Shown here in pieces: positions 1-9,733 of a DNA stretch of 49,935 bases (its first letter is position 1; each line of letters begins with the position of its first letter). A program made the position numbers and the translations under genes. The notes under the pieces were generated by a model that saw only the letters and a program-made list of their open reading frames with translations, was not told the origin of the DNA and ran no database searches. The stretch is taken from assembly GCA_902782665.1 (NCBI GenBank), contig CACZOA010000066.1, positions 1 to 49,935 on the forward strand, in the 5' to 3' direction. Origin of the DNA: an uncultured Bacteroidales bacterium (GTDB taxonomy: Bacteria; Bacteroidota; Bacteroidia; Bacteroidales; Paludibacteraceae).

Positions 1-18
1 AATCTAGTCTCTCACTTA

Positions 19-3000
19 TCATTGTTTTACGAATCTTAGGCAAGACTGCTGTGTTTCTGTCTGAAGCTTCAATAGATATACTCCATTAGAAAGTTCAGAA
101 ACAGCAATTGTACCAACCGACTTACCACGAGCTACTGTGCGTCCTGTCAAATCAACGATCTCATATGAGAATGAATCACCACAACCGCTGACATTCAACA
201 CATCTTTCACAGGATTTGGATAAACCTCACAAACTATGTCATTAACCTCATTAACTCCCGTCTCCTTATCCTTTTCGTATGATCCCATACATGTCAAATC
301 TGAACGAGTCACTCCACGCTGGTCTACAGTGATCTTCTCAGGACGTGCGAAACGAAGTGATGTGCCGTCTGACAAATTATCCTTCAACAATGCAACTGTA
401 CGAGTAGGTGCCTGCTTGTATGTCAAATCAGGTGTGAATTTATCGTCTGCCTCTGAATAACTACCTTCAAAGACTCCGTTGCTATATAGTGTTGTGGCAC
501 TTTCAAGCTTGAGGTTGTCTTTTTCAATGATAGCATCTGCATTATTATAACTGTTGCATGCCAACAAGTTATTTACAAAACTCTGCTGTTTCAACTCATA
601 TCCTGTCTTAGAAATATAGAGTTTTGCGCCTGCGAATATATTGCCTACAACAGAAGCTGTCACATTGTCTCCAAGCACAAAGTTAGATCCTTCTCTGCAT
701 GAAAGGAATGTGTTGTTGTTGACCTTGACTGTTGTTGAAGACTTTTCGTTATTGTAGTCGTATGCCTGTATATCAGAAGTGTTTTTCACAAATGTTGAAT
801 TCTCAACAACCAACTCTGAATTGTTACCATTGTAATTCACACCATTTGTGTAAGTGAATGTACAGTTGGTAATATACATGTTACGATTTGAAAATACAGC
901 CGCATTACGAAGATGCTCAAACTCACACTGGTCTACATAAAGAGAACCGATGTTATTAACCTCTAGTCCCTTGTCAGACGCATACAACTTACAATAATCT
1001 ATCGTCGCCTTATAGTCTGTTTCTTTTGGCGCATTCAACTGGATCATAGCAGGTGCAGTACCTCTTGCGAACGACAACGCTTTCAATTCGATACCGCTGA
1101 TATGCACGTCACTGGCAACATCCATCACAAGCATTGACGATACCATATTGTCTCCGAAGTGCTCCAATATATCCTCACAGTCATCCTTTATAGCGACATT
1201 ATCGTCACCCTTGACATCTCCTGTAAAGATTGTTTTGTACAAAATAGGATTAGACTTTGTTGACGAAGCGTCTCCAGTAGCCTTTGGATTGTAGCCTCCA
1301 TAGATATTAGCTCCATGTTTAGACACCCAACTAGCAGTCTTGTCGTTAGTTTCCTTTCCATCTCTATTGTATACAGCATGATAAGTACCAGCTGCCATAT
1401 AGAATGTCACGCCCTCTCTCTGAAGGTTTCCGAACACGAACGCGAAATCCTTCGCACCAATTGCATTATCCCAATTGCTTCCGTCTTCCTTACCTGTTCC
1501 CTCTTCCTTAACATAGAACTCATTTATTGATGTATCAGGAACGACGTTCAATGTATAGATGACGATGCTGTCACATCCCAAAACAGTCGTGTCATTATAA
1601 ACAATATTCTCGTAGCGACCAATAGTGTCGTATGATTTTCCATAGAACCAAGAGCCAGCCAAAATTGTGCGAGTTGTGTATGTAGTGTCAGATTCACAAC
1701 CGATCTCGTATGCTCCAAAACAAGTATTATCAAAACGAGATACACCACGCTGGTCTGCATAAATAGTATCTATACGAGGGAAACGTAGAGAAATTGTATC
1801 CAAGCTGTCCTTCAACAAAGCGACTGTGCGAGTATACGCATTTTTGTATGTCAAATTAGGAGTGAAGACACTGTCTTTCTTTGAATATTTACCGTCAAAA
1901 ACACCCTCGTACAATGGAATTGCATTCACAAGTCTTATATTGTTTTTCTCTGAGATGACATCATCTTCTATAAATTTGCCAGCTATCAAGTTATTAGTAT
2001 AAGTTTTTAGTTTCAACTCGTAGTCGGTTTTTCTGATATAGAAATCTGATCCTGTGAATATATTTCCTTCTACAAAAGCTGTGACATTATCTCCAATCAC
2101 AAAGTTTGCATCGTCCTTACATGAGATGAATGTGTTGTTGTTGACATTGACAATTGTTGAAGAATTTTTGTTATTAAAATCGAATGCCTGTATATCCGAA
2201 CGGTTTTTCACAAATGTTGAATTTTCAACGACCAACTCCGTATTGTCACCATTGTAATTCACTCCATTTGTGTATGTGAATGTAGAGTTGGTAACTTTCA
2301 TGTTACGATTCGAATATGCAGCCGCATTAAGGATATAATCAAACTCACACTGGTCTACCAAAAGATCGTTTACATTATTCACCTCTATTCCCTTATCACC
2401 AACATACAACTTACAGTAATCTATTGTAGCCTTATATGATGTTCCTTCTTTAGCACTCAACTGGATCATTGCCGGTGATGTACCTCTTGAGAACGTCATT
2501 CCCGTAAATTCAACACCACTGATATGGATATCGCCTGCGATATTCATCGAGAGCAATGACACTGTATTGTTGTTAAACTTATCAAACGTATAATCACAAT
2601 CATCATTCATCACAACCTCATCGTCTTCATTAAGATCTCCGCTAAAGATTGTTTTGTACTTAGAAGGATCAGCTTTTGTTGTTTTTGCGTTTCCAGTAGC
2701 CTTTGGATCGTAACCTCCATAGATATTGGCTCCATGTCGAGATGACCAAAATGCATATTTGTCATTTGTTTCCTCGCTATTATGGTTGTATACTGGATGA
2801 TAAGTGCCACCAGCCATATAGAATGTCACACCTTCTGTCTGAAGGGTTGCGAACACATACGCGAATTTCTTTTCTCCAATCGCATTGTCCCAGTCACTTC
2901 CGTCTTCCTTACCTGTTCCTTGTTTCTTCACATAGTACTCCTTTATTGAAGCATCAGGAACGACAAATAATCTATGGCTAACTACACTGTCACAACCACT

Positions 3001-4464
3001 TACTGTTGATGTGTGTGTCGTAAAGATTTTTTCGTACAAACCTATCTTGTCATAAACCTTACCATCAATGCTGTATTTAGAGCCAACCACAATTGTATCG
3101 GCTACTATAGTTGTGTCTACTTTGCATCCTATCTCGTACGCTCCCAAACATGTCATATACGGGCGGAATTCTCCTCTCTGATCTGCAGTGATATTATCGA
3201 TACGAGGGAAGCAAAGCGACGTGCCATCAGACAACTCTTTCTTCAACAATCCCACTGTACGAGTAGACGCATCTTTGTATGTCAAGTTAGGTGTGAAGAT
3301 ACTGTCAGCTCTTGAATATGTTCCATCAAGGATGGTTCTATATAGTTTTATAGCATTCTCAAGCTTAATGTTATCATTTTCTGAGACGACATCTGTTTCT
3401 GGCAACTCACAGGCGAACAAGTTATTAGTAAACGTCTTTAGTCTTAACTCATAACCAGTATTTGAGAAAAAGAAGTCAGATCCCGCAAATATATTACCTT
3501 CAACAAAAGCGGTCACATTATCTGCAATCACAAAGTTCGCTAGTTTCTTGCATGGAATGAATGTATTGTTATAGACATAGACATTTGTTGAAGAGCTCTC
3601 GTTATTATTATCGTATGCCTGTATATCCGAAGTATTTTTCACAAATGTTGAGTTTTTCACAACCAACTCTGTATTGTTACCATTGTAATTCACTCCATTT
3701 GTATATGTGAATGTAGAATTGGTAACTTGCATATTACGATTTGAATATACAGCCGCATTACGGATATAATCAAACTCACACTGATCTACCAATAGGTTGG
3801 CGACATTATTCATCTCTACTCCCTTATCTGCAACATACAACTTACAATGATCAATTGTCGCATTATATACTGTACCTGTTTCTGCAGACATACGGATCAT
3901 CGCTGGTGATGTGCCTCTTGAGAACGACATTCCAGTCAATTCAATACCGCTGACACGAACATCGCTTGCGATTGACATTGTTATCAATGATGACGTCGTA
4001 TTGTCATCAAAGTTTTCAAACGAATCATTACAATCATCTGAAATCACAACATCATCGTCGCCTTTAAGATCTCCGCTAAAGATTGTTTTAAACTTAGAAG
4101 GATCCGCCATTGTTGTTTTAGCGTTTCCTGTTGCCGCTGGATCGTAACCACCATAGATATTGGCACCATGTTGAGAAATCCAACATGCTGTTCTGTCAGT
4201 CAGTTCCTCGCCTTTAGTATTGTATAACGCGAGATAAGTACCACCAGCCATATAGAATGTAGCACCCTCTGTCTGGAAGTTTCCAAACACATACGCAAAA
4301 TCTTTTGCGCTAATCGCTTTGTCCCAGGAAGTTCCGTCTCCTGTACCATCTACTTTGACATAATACTCTTTTAATGTCAAATCAATTTTTGGATTTTCCG
4401 TGCTTTGGGCAAACATAAACTGTATTGCCAACAAAGACATCATCGTAGAAAATATCCGTTTCAT
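19..4464 (-). CDS. Giant secreted beta-helix-like surface protein, three tandem ~450-aa repeats, T9SS type A sorting tail
   Basis: The 1481-residue protein starts with a signal peptide (about residues 1-20, ending FAQS). It then carries three homologous modules at roughly residues 28-505, 505-980 and 980-1400. Each module opens with an EYYVK/EFYVK..GTG..W..A motif, contains TFYMA(G)GTY and NIYGGY(D/N)P, and has many asparagine-rich short strands (such as FTYTNGVNYNG) typical of right-handed parallel beta-helices. The modules end in DQRG..C.G(A/S)YE. The first two are followed by a linker with a GCDS motif. The last ~70 residues begin VYPNPVKD and match a T9SS type A sorting domain, so the protein is probably exported through the T9SS and anchored or released at the surface. 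The modules are also alike at the DNA level, so the triplication is fairly recent. Adhesin or carbohydrate-binding roles are possible, but no catalytic motif was recognised. A candidate -7 box (TACTTTTG, minus strand) lies at 4624-4631, with no well-spaced -33 box. Confidence 0.85.
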   Translation of the reverse strand: MKRIFSTMMSLLAIQFMFAQSTENPKIDLTLKEYYVKVDGTGDGTSWDKAISAKDFAYVFGNFQTEGATFYMAGGTYLALYNTKGEELTDRTACWISQHGANIYGGYDPAATGNAKTTMADPSKFKTIFSGDLKGDDDVVISDDCNDSFENFDDNTTSSLITMSIASDVRVSGIELTGMSFSRGTSPAMIRMSAETGTVYNATIDHCKLYVADKGVEMNNVANLLVDQCEFDYIRNAAVYSNRNMQVTNSTFTYTNGVNYNGNNTELVVKNSTFVKNTSDIQAYDNNNESSSTNVYVYNNTFIPCKKLANFVIADNVTAFVEGNIFAGSDFFFSNTGYELRLKTFTNNLFACELPETDVVSENDNIKLENAIKLYRTILDGTYSRADSIFTPNLTYKDASTRTVGLLKKELSDGTSLCFPRIDNITADQRGEFRPYMTCLGAYEIGCKVDTTIVADTIVVGSKYSIDGKVYDKIGLYEKIFTTHTSTVSGCDSVVSHRLFVVPDASIKEYYVKKQGTGKEDGSDWDNAIGEKKFAYVFATLQTEGVTFYMAGGTYHPVYNHNSEETNDKYAFWSSRHGANIYGGYDPKATGNAKTTKADPSKYKTIFSGDLNEDDEVVMNDDCDYTFDKFNNNTVSLLSMNIAGDIHISGVEFTGMTFSRGTSPAMIQLSAKEGTSYKATIDYCKLYVGDKGIEVNNVNDLLVDQCEFDYILNAAAYSNRNMKVTNSTFTYTNGVNYNGDNTELVVENSTFVKNRSDIQAFDFNNKNSSTIVNVNNNTFISCKDDANFVIGDNVTAFVEGNIFTGSDFYIRKTDYELKLKTYTNNLIAGKFIEDDVISEKNNIRLVNAIPLYEGVFDGKYSKKDSVFTPNLTYKNAYTRTVALLKDSLDTISLRFPRIDTIYADQRGVSRFDNTCFGAYEIGCESDTTYTTRTILAGSWFYGKSYDTIGRYENIVYNDTTVLGCDSIVIYTLNVVPDTSINEFYVKEEGTGKEDGSNWDNAIGAKDFAFVFGNLQREGVTFYMAAGTYHAVYNRDGKETNDKTASWVSKHGANIYGGYNPKATGDASSTKSNPILYKTIFTGDVKGDDNVAIKDDCEDILEHFGDNMVSSMLVMDVASDVHISGIELKALSFARGTAPAMIQLNAPKETDYKATIDYCKLYASDKGLEVNNIGSLYVDQCEFEHLRNAAVFSNRNMYITNCTFTYTNGVNYNGNNSELVVENSTFVKNTSDIQAYDYNNEKSSTTVKVNNNTFLSCREGSNFVLGDNVTASVVGNIFAGAKLYISKTGYELKQQSFVNNLLACNSYNNADAIIEKDNLKLESATTLYSNGVFEGSYSEADDKFTPDLTYKQAPTRTVALLKDNLSDGTSLRFARPEKITVDQRGVTRSDLTCMGSYEKDKETGVNEVNDIVCEVYPNPVKDVLNVSGCGDSFSYEIVDLTGRTVARGKSVGTIAVSELSNGVYLLKLQTETQQSCLRFVKQ

Positions 4465-4926
4465 TATAGTTTAAATTAATAGTTATTGTTTGCTTATAAA
4501 CAAAAGATTCAGGAAACAAAACGCATTTTTTCATTAATACACATAAGCAACTATAACATAACGCCCCAAAAGTCAACTGAACTAACACCATCTAACATAC
4601 CACGTATCAAACATTTAACATTGCAAAAGTATTTAATAAAACATTCATTCCCTGAACAAAACTTTGCAAAGTAAAGCAAAATAGTGCTACAGGGAAATGA
4701 TTTACAACATGTTTTTTATCGGTAAAGATTAAAAAATGTTAATTCTATTTACAAATGTTTCTCCAATACCAGAACTGAAGGTACGACACTTCATCGGGTT
4801 AGACGGAAACCATCTTCCATCAGCCCTCTCCCTCAGCCATTTATAATTCCCCATGTTTTTGTGAAATAAAAAAAGTTGTTTATTTTTGCATTTGTGTATC
4901 ATTAATTTGTATATTTTCTGTATATA
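4465..4926. other. Divergent intergenic region
   Basis: This 462-bp AT-rich gap separates the leftward beta-helix gene from the rightward apbE operon. It holds a candidate -7 element for the leftward gene at 4624-4631 and a well-formed promoter for apbE at 4858-4888. The short open frames in it do not look like genes, and no RNA gene was recognised. Confidence 0.6.
4858..4888 (+). promoter_or_regulatory. Bacteroidetes-type promoter of the apbE operon
   Basis: TTTG at 4858-4861 and TATTTTTG at 4881-4888 are separated by 19 bp. This matches the Bacteroidetes sigma-ABfr consensus (TTTG, 19-21 bp, TAnnTTTG). The apbE start codon is 38 bp downstream. Confidence 0.65.
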
Positions 4927-5964
4927 ATGAAAGCGTTGTCCCGCTACTGCATATTTTTCACTATTATATTATTGTTGTCGGCATGCGTGTCTACGACACA
5001 ACCGTCAGCTAAACATGTCACTGATGACTATGTCACTGATGCAGGAAGAGTGTTCGGCACTTTCTACAAAATAAAATATGCGTCGAATGGGAAAGATGTG
5101 AAGACGGAATACTTGGCCGCTCTTGCCACCGTCGACACTGCCCTATCCACATTCAACAAGCAATCAACGATCACACGCATCAATCAATCTCCCGACTCTG
5201 TGCTTTTGGAAGAGAAAGATTCTCTTTTCATCAAAGTCTACAACAAAGCTTGTGAGATTTCCACTATCACCAACGGTGCTTTCGACATCACCGTCGCTCC
5301 TCTTGTGAATGCTTACGGATTCGGATTCGCCCCCGACCGCTCCACTCCAGACAGTGTATTGGCTGAATTGAGAAACTACGTGGGATGGAAGAAGGTGAGT
5401 CTGTCTCCCGCCGGATATATAAAGAAAGATAATCCTAATATCAAACTGGATGCGTCGGCGATAGCAAAAGGATTCGGTTCCGACGAAGTTGCCCGAGTGT
5501 TACGCAAAAACGGAATCAACGATTTCATGGTGGAAGTTGGAGGCGAGGTCGTGTGCAGCGGTGTGAATGACCAAGGAAAAGTGTGGAGAATCGGCATCAA
5601 CAAACCAATCGAAGACAGCACAATGCTGACTTTCGAAACACAACGCATAGTGCAGATCGACGGAAAAGCGTTGGCAACAAGCGGCAACTATCTGCAATAC
5701 TATTATAAAAACGGAACAAAATACGCGCACACAATAGACCCATGTTCTGGCAAACCAGTCAATCACACGCTATTGAGCAGTTCGATCCTTGCCGACGACT
5801 GTATGACAGCCGACGCTTTGGCGACAGCCTGCATGGTGATCGGTGTCGACTCTGCAATGTCACTTATCAATTCCCTGCCCAATGTGGAGGGCTATTTCAT
5901 ATATGCCGGTAAAAACGGAGAGTATTTAGAGAAACACACAAACGGATTTAAATTCAAACAATGA
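4927..5964 (+). CDS. apbE: FAD:protein FMN transferase (ApbE family lipoprotein)
   Basis: ApbE enzymes attach FMN from FAD covalently to a threonine of target proteins such as Rnf/Nqr subunits on the periplasmic side. The 345-residue product has a lipoprotein signal peptide with lipobox LSAC (Cys20), so it should be membrane-anchored in the periplasm. Family features include GxxYxIKYA-like residues near the N terminus (FGTFYKIKYA), the FDITVAPLVNAYGFG block, LDASAIAKGFGSDEVA (flavin/metal site), VEVGGEV, and the C-terminal HTIDPCSGKPVNH plus DD.MTADALATACMV segments. Length is typical of the family. It is the first gene of the operon, and its stop overlaps the next start (ATGATGA). No Rnf or Nqr genes are in the window, so its target is not local. 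Confidence 0.93.
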   Translation: MKALSRYCIFFTIILLLSACVSTTQPSAKHVTDDYVTDAGRVFGTFYKIKYASNGKDVKTEYLAALATVDTALSTFNKQSTITRINQSPDSVLLEEKDSLFIKVYNKACEISTITNGAFDITVAPLVNAYGFGFAPDRSTPDSVLAELRNYVGWKKVSLSPAGYIKKDNPNIKLDASAIAKGFGSDEVARVLRKNGINDFMVEVGGEVVCSGVNDQGKVWRIGINKPIEDSTMLTFETQRIVQIDGKALATSGNYLQYYYKNGTKYAHTIDPCSGKPVNHTLLSSSILADDCMTADALATACMVIGVDSAMSLINSLPNVEGYFIYAGKNGEYLEKHTNGFKFKQ

Positions 5965-7793
5965 TGAAATTTAGACTGAGAAATATAATAACCGGAGCCC
6001 TACTGAGTGCGATATCATTCAGCTCTGCTGCTAAAGGATTCACGGGTGTGGACGACCCTGAATTCAAAAAATATATCGCAGCCGCAAAACAATATCCATC
6101 CGAGTTGGTCGGACCGAACGCATTAAAAGGCGGCGACGTGACTGTCACCTTCACCGTCAACAAGGATGGACATATATCAGACATCAAACCTTCCTGCAAA
6201 TGTAACCCGCAGCTTTTGAGAGAGGTGAGAAGCCTTTTCGAGACAATGCCTGATTTCGAGCCAATAAAGATCAAGGGTGAAGTGCAGACGGTGACTCTGA
6301 AAACAAAAGTCAACTATGCGTTGAACACCAACGAGAAGCAACGCAACGGAATGCGTCCTAAAAACTACGTCTACACAGACACTTTGATCGATGATTATCA
6401 GCGTGTGCTGAACAAAGGCAAGTGGAACTTCCTATATAAGAACGGCACCGACGTCTTCCCTTACAACTATGAGTATCTGCAACACTATCCCGACGGCACT
6501 GTACGTCTGCGTCATAATGACAAATGGGGATTGATGAACTGCAACAACGAGGAGCTTATTCCTCACGAATACGAGGAATTATACTACTACGAAGAGGGTT
6601 ATTCCCGTGTCAAAAAAGATGGCAAATGGGGCTTGATCAACAGTTTGGGAAAGACTATCGTCAATTGCCGTTACGACACGATCGGTCTGTTCGGCATGGA
6701 GACGTCGTTCAACGAAACTTTTGACGAGTCGGTAATCAAAGATGGTCCGATAATGAAAGACTTGGCATTCGCCAGACTTGGAGGCAAGTGTGGATTCATC
6801 AACAAAAGCGGAAAACATGTGATCGACTGTGTGTATGACACATTGTTGAAATTCCGTCCCGGATACGTCATCTTCATGCAGAATGGCAAAAAGGGATTGG
6901 TGAATGATCTCGGCAAGACTATCATTTCTGCCCGCTTCGACGACATGACATATTTCTTCGGTCATCTTGCTCTTGTAAAAGTGGGAGCATTCTATGGACT
7001 GGTGGATGAACTTGGTCAGTCAGTACTTCCTTGTAAATTCGACCATATCTCCCGCTTCGAAAACAGTACTGAAGCTTTGTTGGTAAAGAAAAACGGCAAA
7101 TTCGGAATATACGGCACAACCGGATATCCTATTGTGGAGTGTACATACGATTCCATTTATGCTGACAAAAGCAAAAGAAACTCTGTCATTGTTTCGAAAG
7201 GTGGAGTCAAAGAAGAAACCACTGTATATTATGAGACTTCCAACATAATCGGAGACGAGACGAAGTTGATCCACTTTGAGAAGAACTACAAACATGGGCT
7301 TCTCATGCCTGACAGTCAGACTGTATATGTCGAACCAATATACGAATATATAGATGTGTTCTACAATGGTTTGGCAATCGTCAAGAGAGATGGCAAATGG
7401 GGAATGATCAACAAACTCGGCAAAGAGGTTGTTGAACCTAAATACGACTATATCAATCCATACAGCTGTGGATTCGCACGAATCGCCAAAAATGGCAAAG
7501 TTGGATTCCTTGACAAAAACTTCAACGAATCGATATCTCCAAAATTCAACCATGCATATCCATTCAAAGATGGACTCGCATTGGTGGACAAGAGCTACTA
7601 TATAGACACATTTGGCAAAAAAGCAGAGAAATTGGTTGAGGGAGTGGTACGCTCCGGCAACTGCCATGAATTGCCAAACTATATGAAAGATGTTTTTCCT
7701 GGCTATGAGTGTATTTCTCTTTACCGTGGAGACGTCTGTGAACATATTGAAAATGAAAAGGAGAAGGAGAATCAAAAGAAAAATAAGAAATGA
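5961..7793 (+). CDS. Exported WG-repeat protein with N-terminal TonB-C-like domain
   Basis: The 610-residue protein has a signal peptide (about 1-24). Residues ~45-115 resemble the C-terminal domain of TonB-type energy transducers (VTVTFTVNKDGHISD, later P.F.P.K..GE.Q). The rest is built of WG repeats of the KWGLIN..GK.I..C.YD type, at least nine copies across residues ~150-580, a module probably used for protein interaction in the envelope. The C terminus is strongly charged and lysine-rich. There is no transmembrane anchor after the signal, so it is probably periplasmic or surface-exposed. The start overlaps the apbE stop, and its own stop overlaps the helicase start (ATGA), which suggests translational coupling. 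The biological role is unknown. Confidence 0.8.
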   Translation: MMKFRLRNIITGALLSAISFSSAAKGFTGVDDPEFKKYIAAAKQYPSELVGPNALKGGDVTVTFTVNKDGHISDIKPSCKCNPQLLREVRSLFETMPDFEPIKIKGEVQTVTLKTKVNYALNTNEKQRNGMRPKNYVYTDTLIDDYQRVLNKGKWNFLYKNGTDVFPYNYEYLQHYPDGTVRLRHNDKWGLMNCNNEELIPHEYEELYYYEEGYSRVKKDGKWGLINSLGKTIVNCRYDTIGLFGMETSFNETFDESVIKDGPIMKDLAFARLGGKCGFINKSGKHVIDCVYDTLLKFRPGYVIFMQNGKKGLVNDLGKTIISARFDDMTYFFGHLALVKVGAFYGLVDELGQSVLPCKFDHISRFENSTEALLVKKNGKFGIYGTTGYPIVECTYDSIYADKSKRNSVIVSKGGVKEETTVYYETSNIIGDETKLIHFEKNYKHGLLMPDSQTVYVEPIYEYIDVFYNGLAIVKRDGKWGMINKLGKEVVEPKYDYINPYSCGFARIAKNGKVGFLDKNFNESISPKFNHAYPFKDGLALVDKSYYIDTFGKKAEKLVEGVVRSGNCHELPNYMKDVFPGYECISLYRGDVCEHIENEKEKENQKKNKK

Positions 7794-9241
7794 GATTCGA
7801 CGAATTAGATTTTGAGCCGTCGTTGATTGACGGTATAGACGCGATGAACTTCCAGGAGATGACTCCTGTACAGGAAAAGGCGATGCCTGTGGTGATGGAA
7901 GGCAAAGATTTGATAGCATGTGCACAGACTGGCACAGGAAAGACCGCAGCATACTTGCTTCCTCTTATCAACCAATTGCTTAGAAAACCGTCTCACAACA
8001 AAGTACGCGCTATAATCATGGCTCCCACACGTGAGCTTGCACAACAGATCGACCAACAATTGGAAGGAATCTCTTATTTCGTACCGATCTCTTCCGTTGC
8101 CGTCTACGGTGGCAATGACGCATCTGCATACGAGACTCAGAAACAAGCGATGAAAAACGGTACGGACATCGTGATCGCTACTCCAGGTCGTTTGATCTCC
8201 CACATCAAGATGGAGAACGCGGATTTCTCAGGTGTGGAACATTTCATCTTGGACGAGGCTGACCGTATGCTCGACATGGGTTTCTACGATGATATCATAT
8301 CCATTGTAAAGACGTTGCCAATCAAACGTCAGACAGTGATGTTTTCAGCGACCATGCCGACAAAAATCAAAAAATTGGCAGAAACTATTCTTCACGAGCC
8401 AGAATTCGTGAATGTGGCAATTTCCAAACCAGCTGAAGGAATCACTCAGCAAGCATACATCTGCTATGAGACTCAGAAACGTATGTTGGTGCAGAAACTG
8501 TTGGCAAACAACAGCGTCGACAAGACTATCATATTCGCATCGTCGAAACAGAATGTCAAAGATGTATACAACGCACTTCTACGCATGAAAATCAAGGTCG
8601 GAGCCATGCACTCCGATTTGGATCAAGCATTCCGCGACGAAGTGATGCTCGACTATAAAAGTGGAAAAATCAATGTCATCGTGGCGACAGACATCCTTTC
8701 TCGTGGCATCGACATCGAAGGCATAGATATGGTGATCAACTATGATGTGCCTCACGACGCGGAAGATTATATCCACCGCATCGGCCGTACTGCACGTGCC
8801 AACCGCCAGGGTGTGGGTATCACATTCGTGTCGGAGAAAGACCAGGACAAATTTGGCATGATCGAACAATTTTTGGAAAAGGAGATCGACAAGATGCCAA
8901 TGCCAGAAGGTCTTGGTGAAGGTCCAGCCTACAATCCTCAGTTGAAAGGCAGAGGTGGAAGAAGAAAACCAAACGGCAACAATAGGCCAAAGGCCAACAG
9001 TCAAAAAACAAAAACTAACGGCAATGGCAACAACAGACCAAAGCCAAACGTTAACGACAGCAACAAGCCTAAAGCCGACGTTAACGGCAATGACACAAAT
9101 ATGCAAAATGCGAATGGCAACGATGGAAGCCAAAAGCCAAGAAGGTATAACAACCACCGTCGCCGATTCAACAACAACCGCAACCATAACAATCATAAGA
9201 CTCAACAAGGAGAGTCGACAAAAAATGATTCTGTAGGATAA
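7790..9241 (+). CDS. DEAD-box ATP-dependent RNA helicase (RhlE-like)
   Basis: The 483-residue protein contains the ordered motifs of the family: a Q-motif region (F..MTPVQEKAMP), AQTGTGKT (motif I, about residues 44-51), PTRELAQQ (Ia), TPGR (Ib), DEAD (II), SAT (III), ATDILSRGID (V) and HRIGRTAR (VI). The core ends near residue 375. The following ~110 residues are a low-complexity basic tail rich in Asn, Lys, Gly and Arg that probably binds RNA nonspecifically, as in RhlE and CsdA relatives. It should unwind short RNA duplexes in the cytoplasm during ribosome assembly or mRNA turnover. It is the third gene of the operon and is coupled to the WG-repeat gene by a 4-nt overlap. Confidence 0.95.
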   Translation: MRFDELDFEPSLIDGIDAMNFQEMTPVQEKAMPVVMEGKDLIACAQTGTGKTAAYLLPLINQLLRKPSHNKVRAIIMAPTRELAQQIDQQLEGISYFVPISSVAVYGGNDASAYETQKQAMKNGTDIVIATPGRLISHIKMENADFSGVEHFILDEADRMLDMGFYDDIISIVKTLPIKRQTVMFSATMPTKIKKLAETILHEPEFVNVAISKPAEGITQQAYICYETQKRMLVQKLLANNSVDKTIIFASSKQNVKDVYNALLRMKIKVGAMHSDLDQAFRDEVMLDYKSGKINVIVATDILSRGIDIEGIDMVINYDVPHDAEDYIHRIGRTARANRQGVGITFVSEKDQDKFGMIEQFLEKEIDKMPMPEGLGEGPAYNPQLKGRGGRRKPNGNNRPKANSQKTKTNGNGNNRPKPNVNDSNKPKADVNGNDTNMQNANGNDGSQKPRRYNNHRRRFNNNRNHNNHKTQQGESTKNDSVG

Positions 9242-9253
9242 CAAAAAAAGAAT

Positions 9254-9733
9254 ATGGCAAAACACAACATATTATTCGTTTGCTTGGGCAATATCTGCCG
9301 TTCAGCCGCAGCTGAAGCTGTGATGAAGAAGATTGTAGACGAGAAAGGAGCCTCAGCTGATTTCAATATCGACTCTGCCGGAATTCTGAACTACCATCAA
9401 GGTGAGCATGCCGACCCTCGTATGATCTCATTCGCGTCGCGCAGAGGCTACAACGTGACCTCCATAAGCCGACCAGTGAAAAGAGCCGATTTCGACAATT
9501 TCGACCTGGTGATCGGAATGGACAACACCAATATCGACGATCTTCACGACCGTGCGGCAACTATTGAGCACACGAAAAAGATCCACAAAATGACAGAATT
9601 CTGCAGAAGTTTCACCAACGACTATGTGCCAGACCCTTATTATGGCGGTGCAGATGGGTTCGAACTTGTGCTCGACCTTCTTGAAGACGCTTGCGAAGGT
9701 TTATACGAAACTCTAAAAGACGGGAAACTATGA
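9254..9733 (+). CDS. Low-molecular-weight protein-tyrosine phosphatase
   Basis: The 159-residue product has the signature P-loop VCLGNICRS near the N terminus: Cys10 is the nucleophile and Arg16 closes the C(X)5R loop. It also has the catalytic aspartate loop DPYYGG near residue 125. Length is normal for the family. Such enzymes dephosphorylate phosphotyrosine on proteins, in bacteria often on tyrosine kinases of polysaccharide export, but no capsule genes lie nearby. It starts 12 bp after the helicase, and its stop overlaps the next start in an ATGA (9730-9733). Confidence 0.95.
   Translation: MAKHNILFVCLGNICRSAAAEAVMKKIVDEKGASADFNIDSAGILNYHQGEHADPRMISFASRRGYNVTSISRPVKRADFDNFDLVIGMDNTNIDDLHDRAATIEHTKKIHKMTEFCRSFTNDYVPDPYYGGADGFELVLDLLEDACEGLYETLKDGKL

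Noticed and set aside
1188-3953. Plus-strand and other-frame open reading frames across the beta-helix gene
   Set aside because: They lack signal sequences or domains and repeat with the triplication of the real minus-strand gene, so they are shadows of it.
9691-9729. Upstream start for the DUF6057-like membrane protein
   Set aside because: It lies inside the phosphatase gene and adds a charged leader; the ATGA overlap at 9730 is the pattern used by the other genes of this operon.
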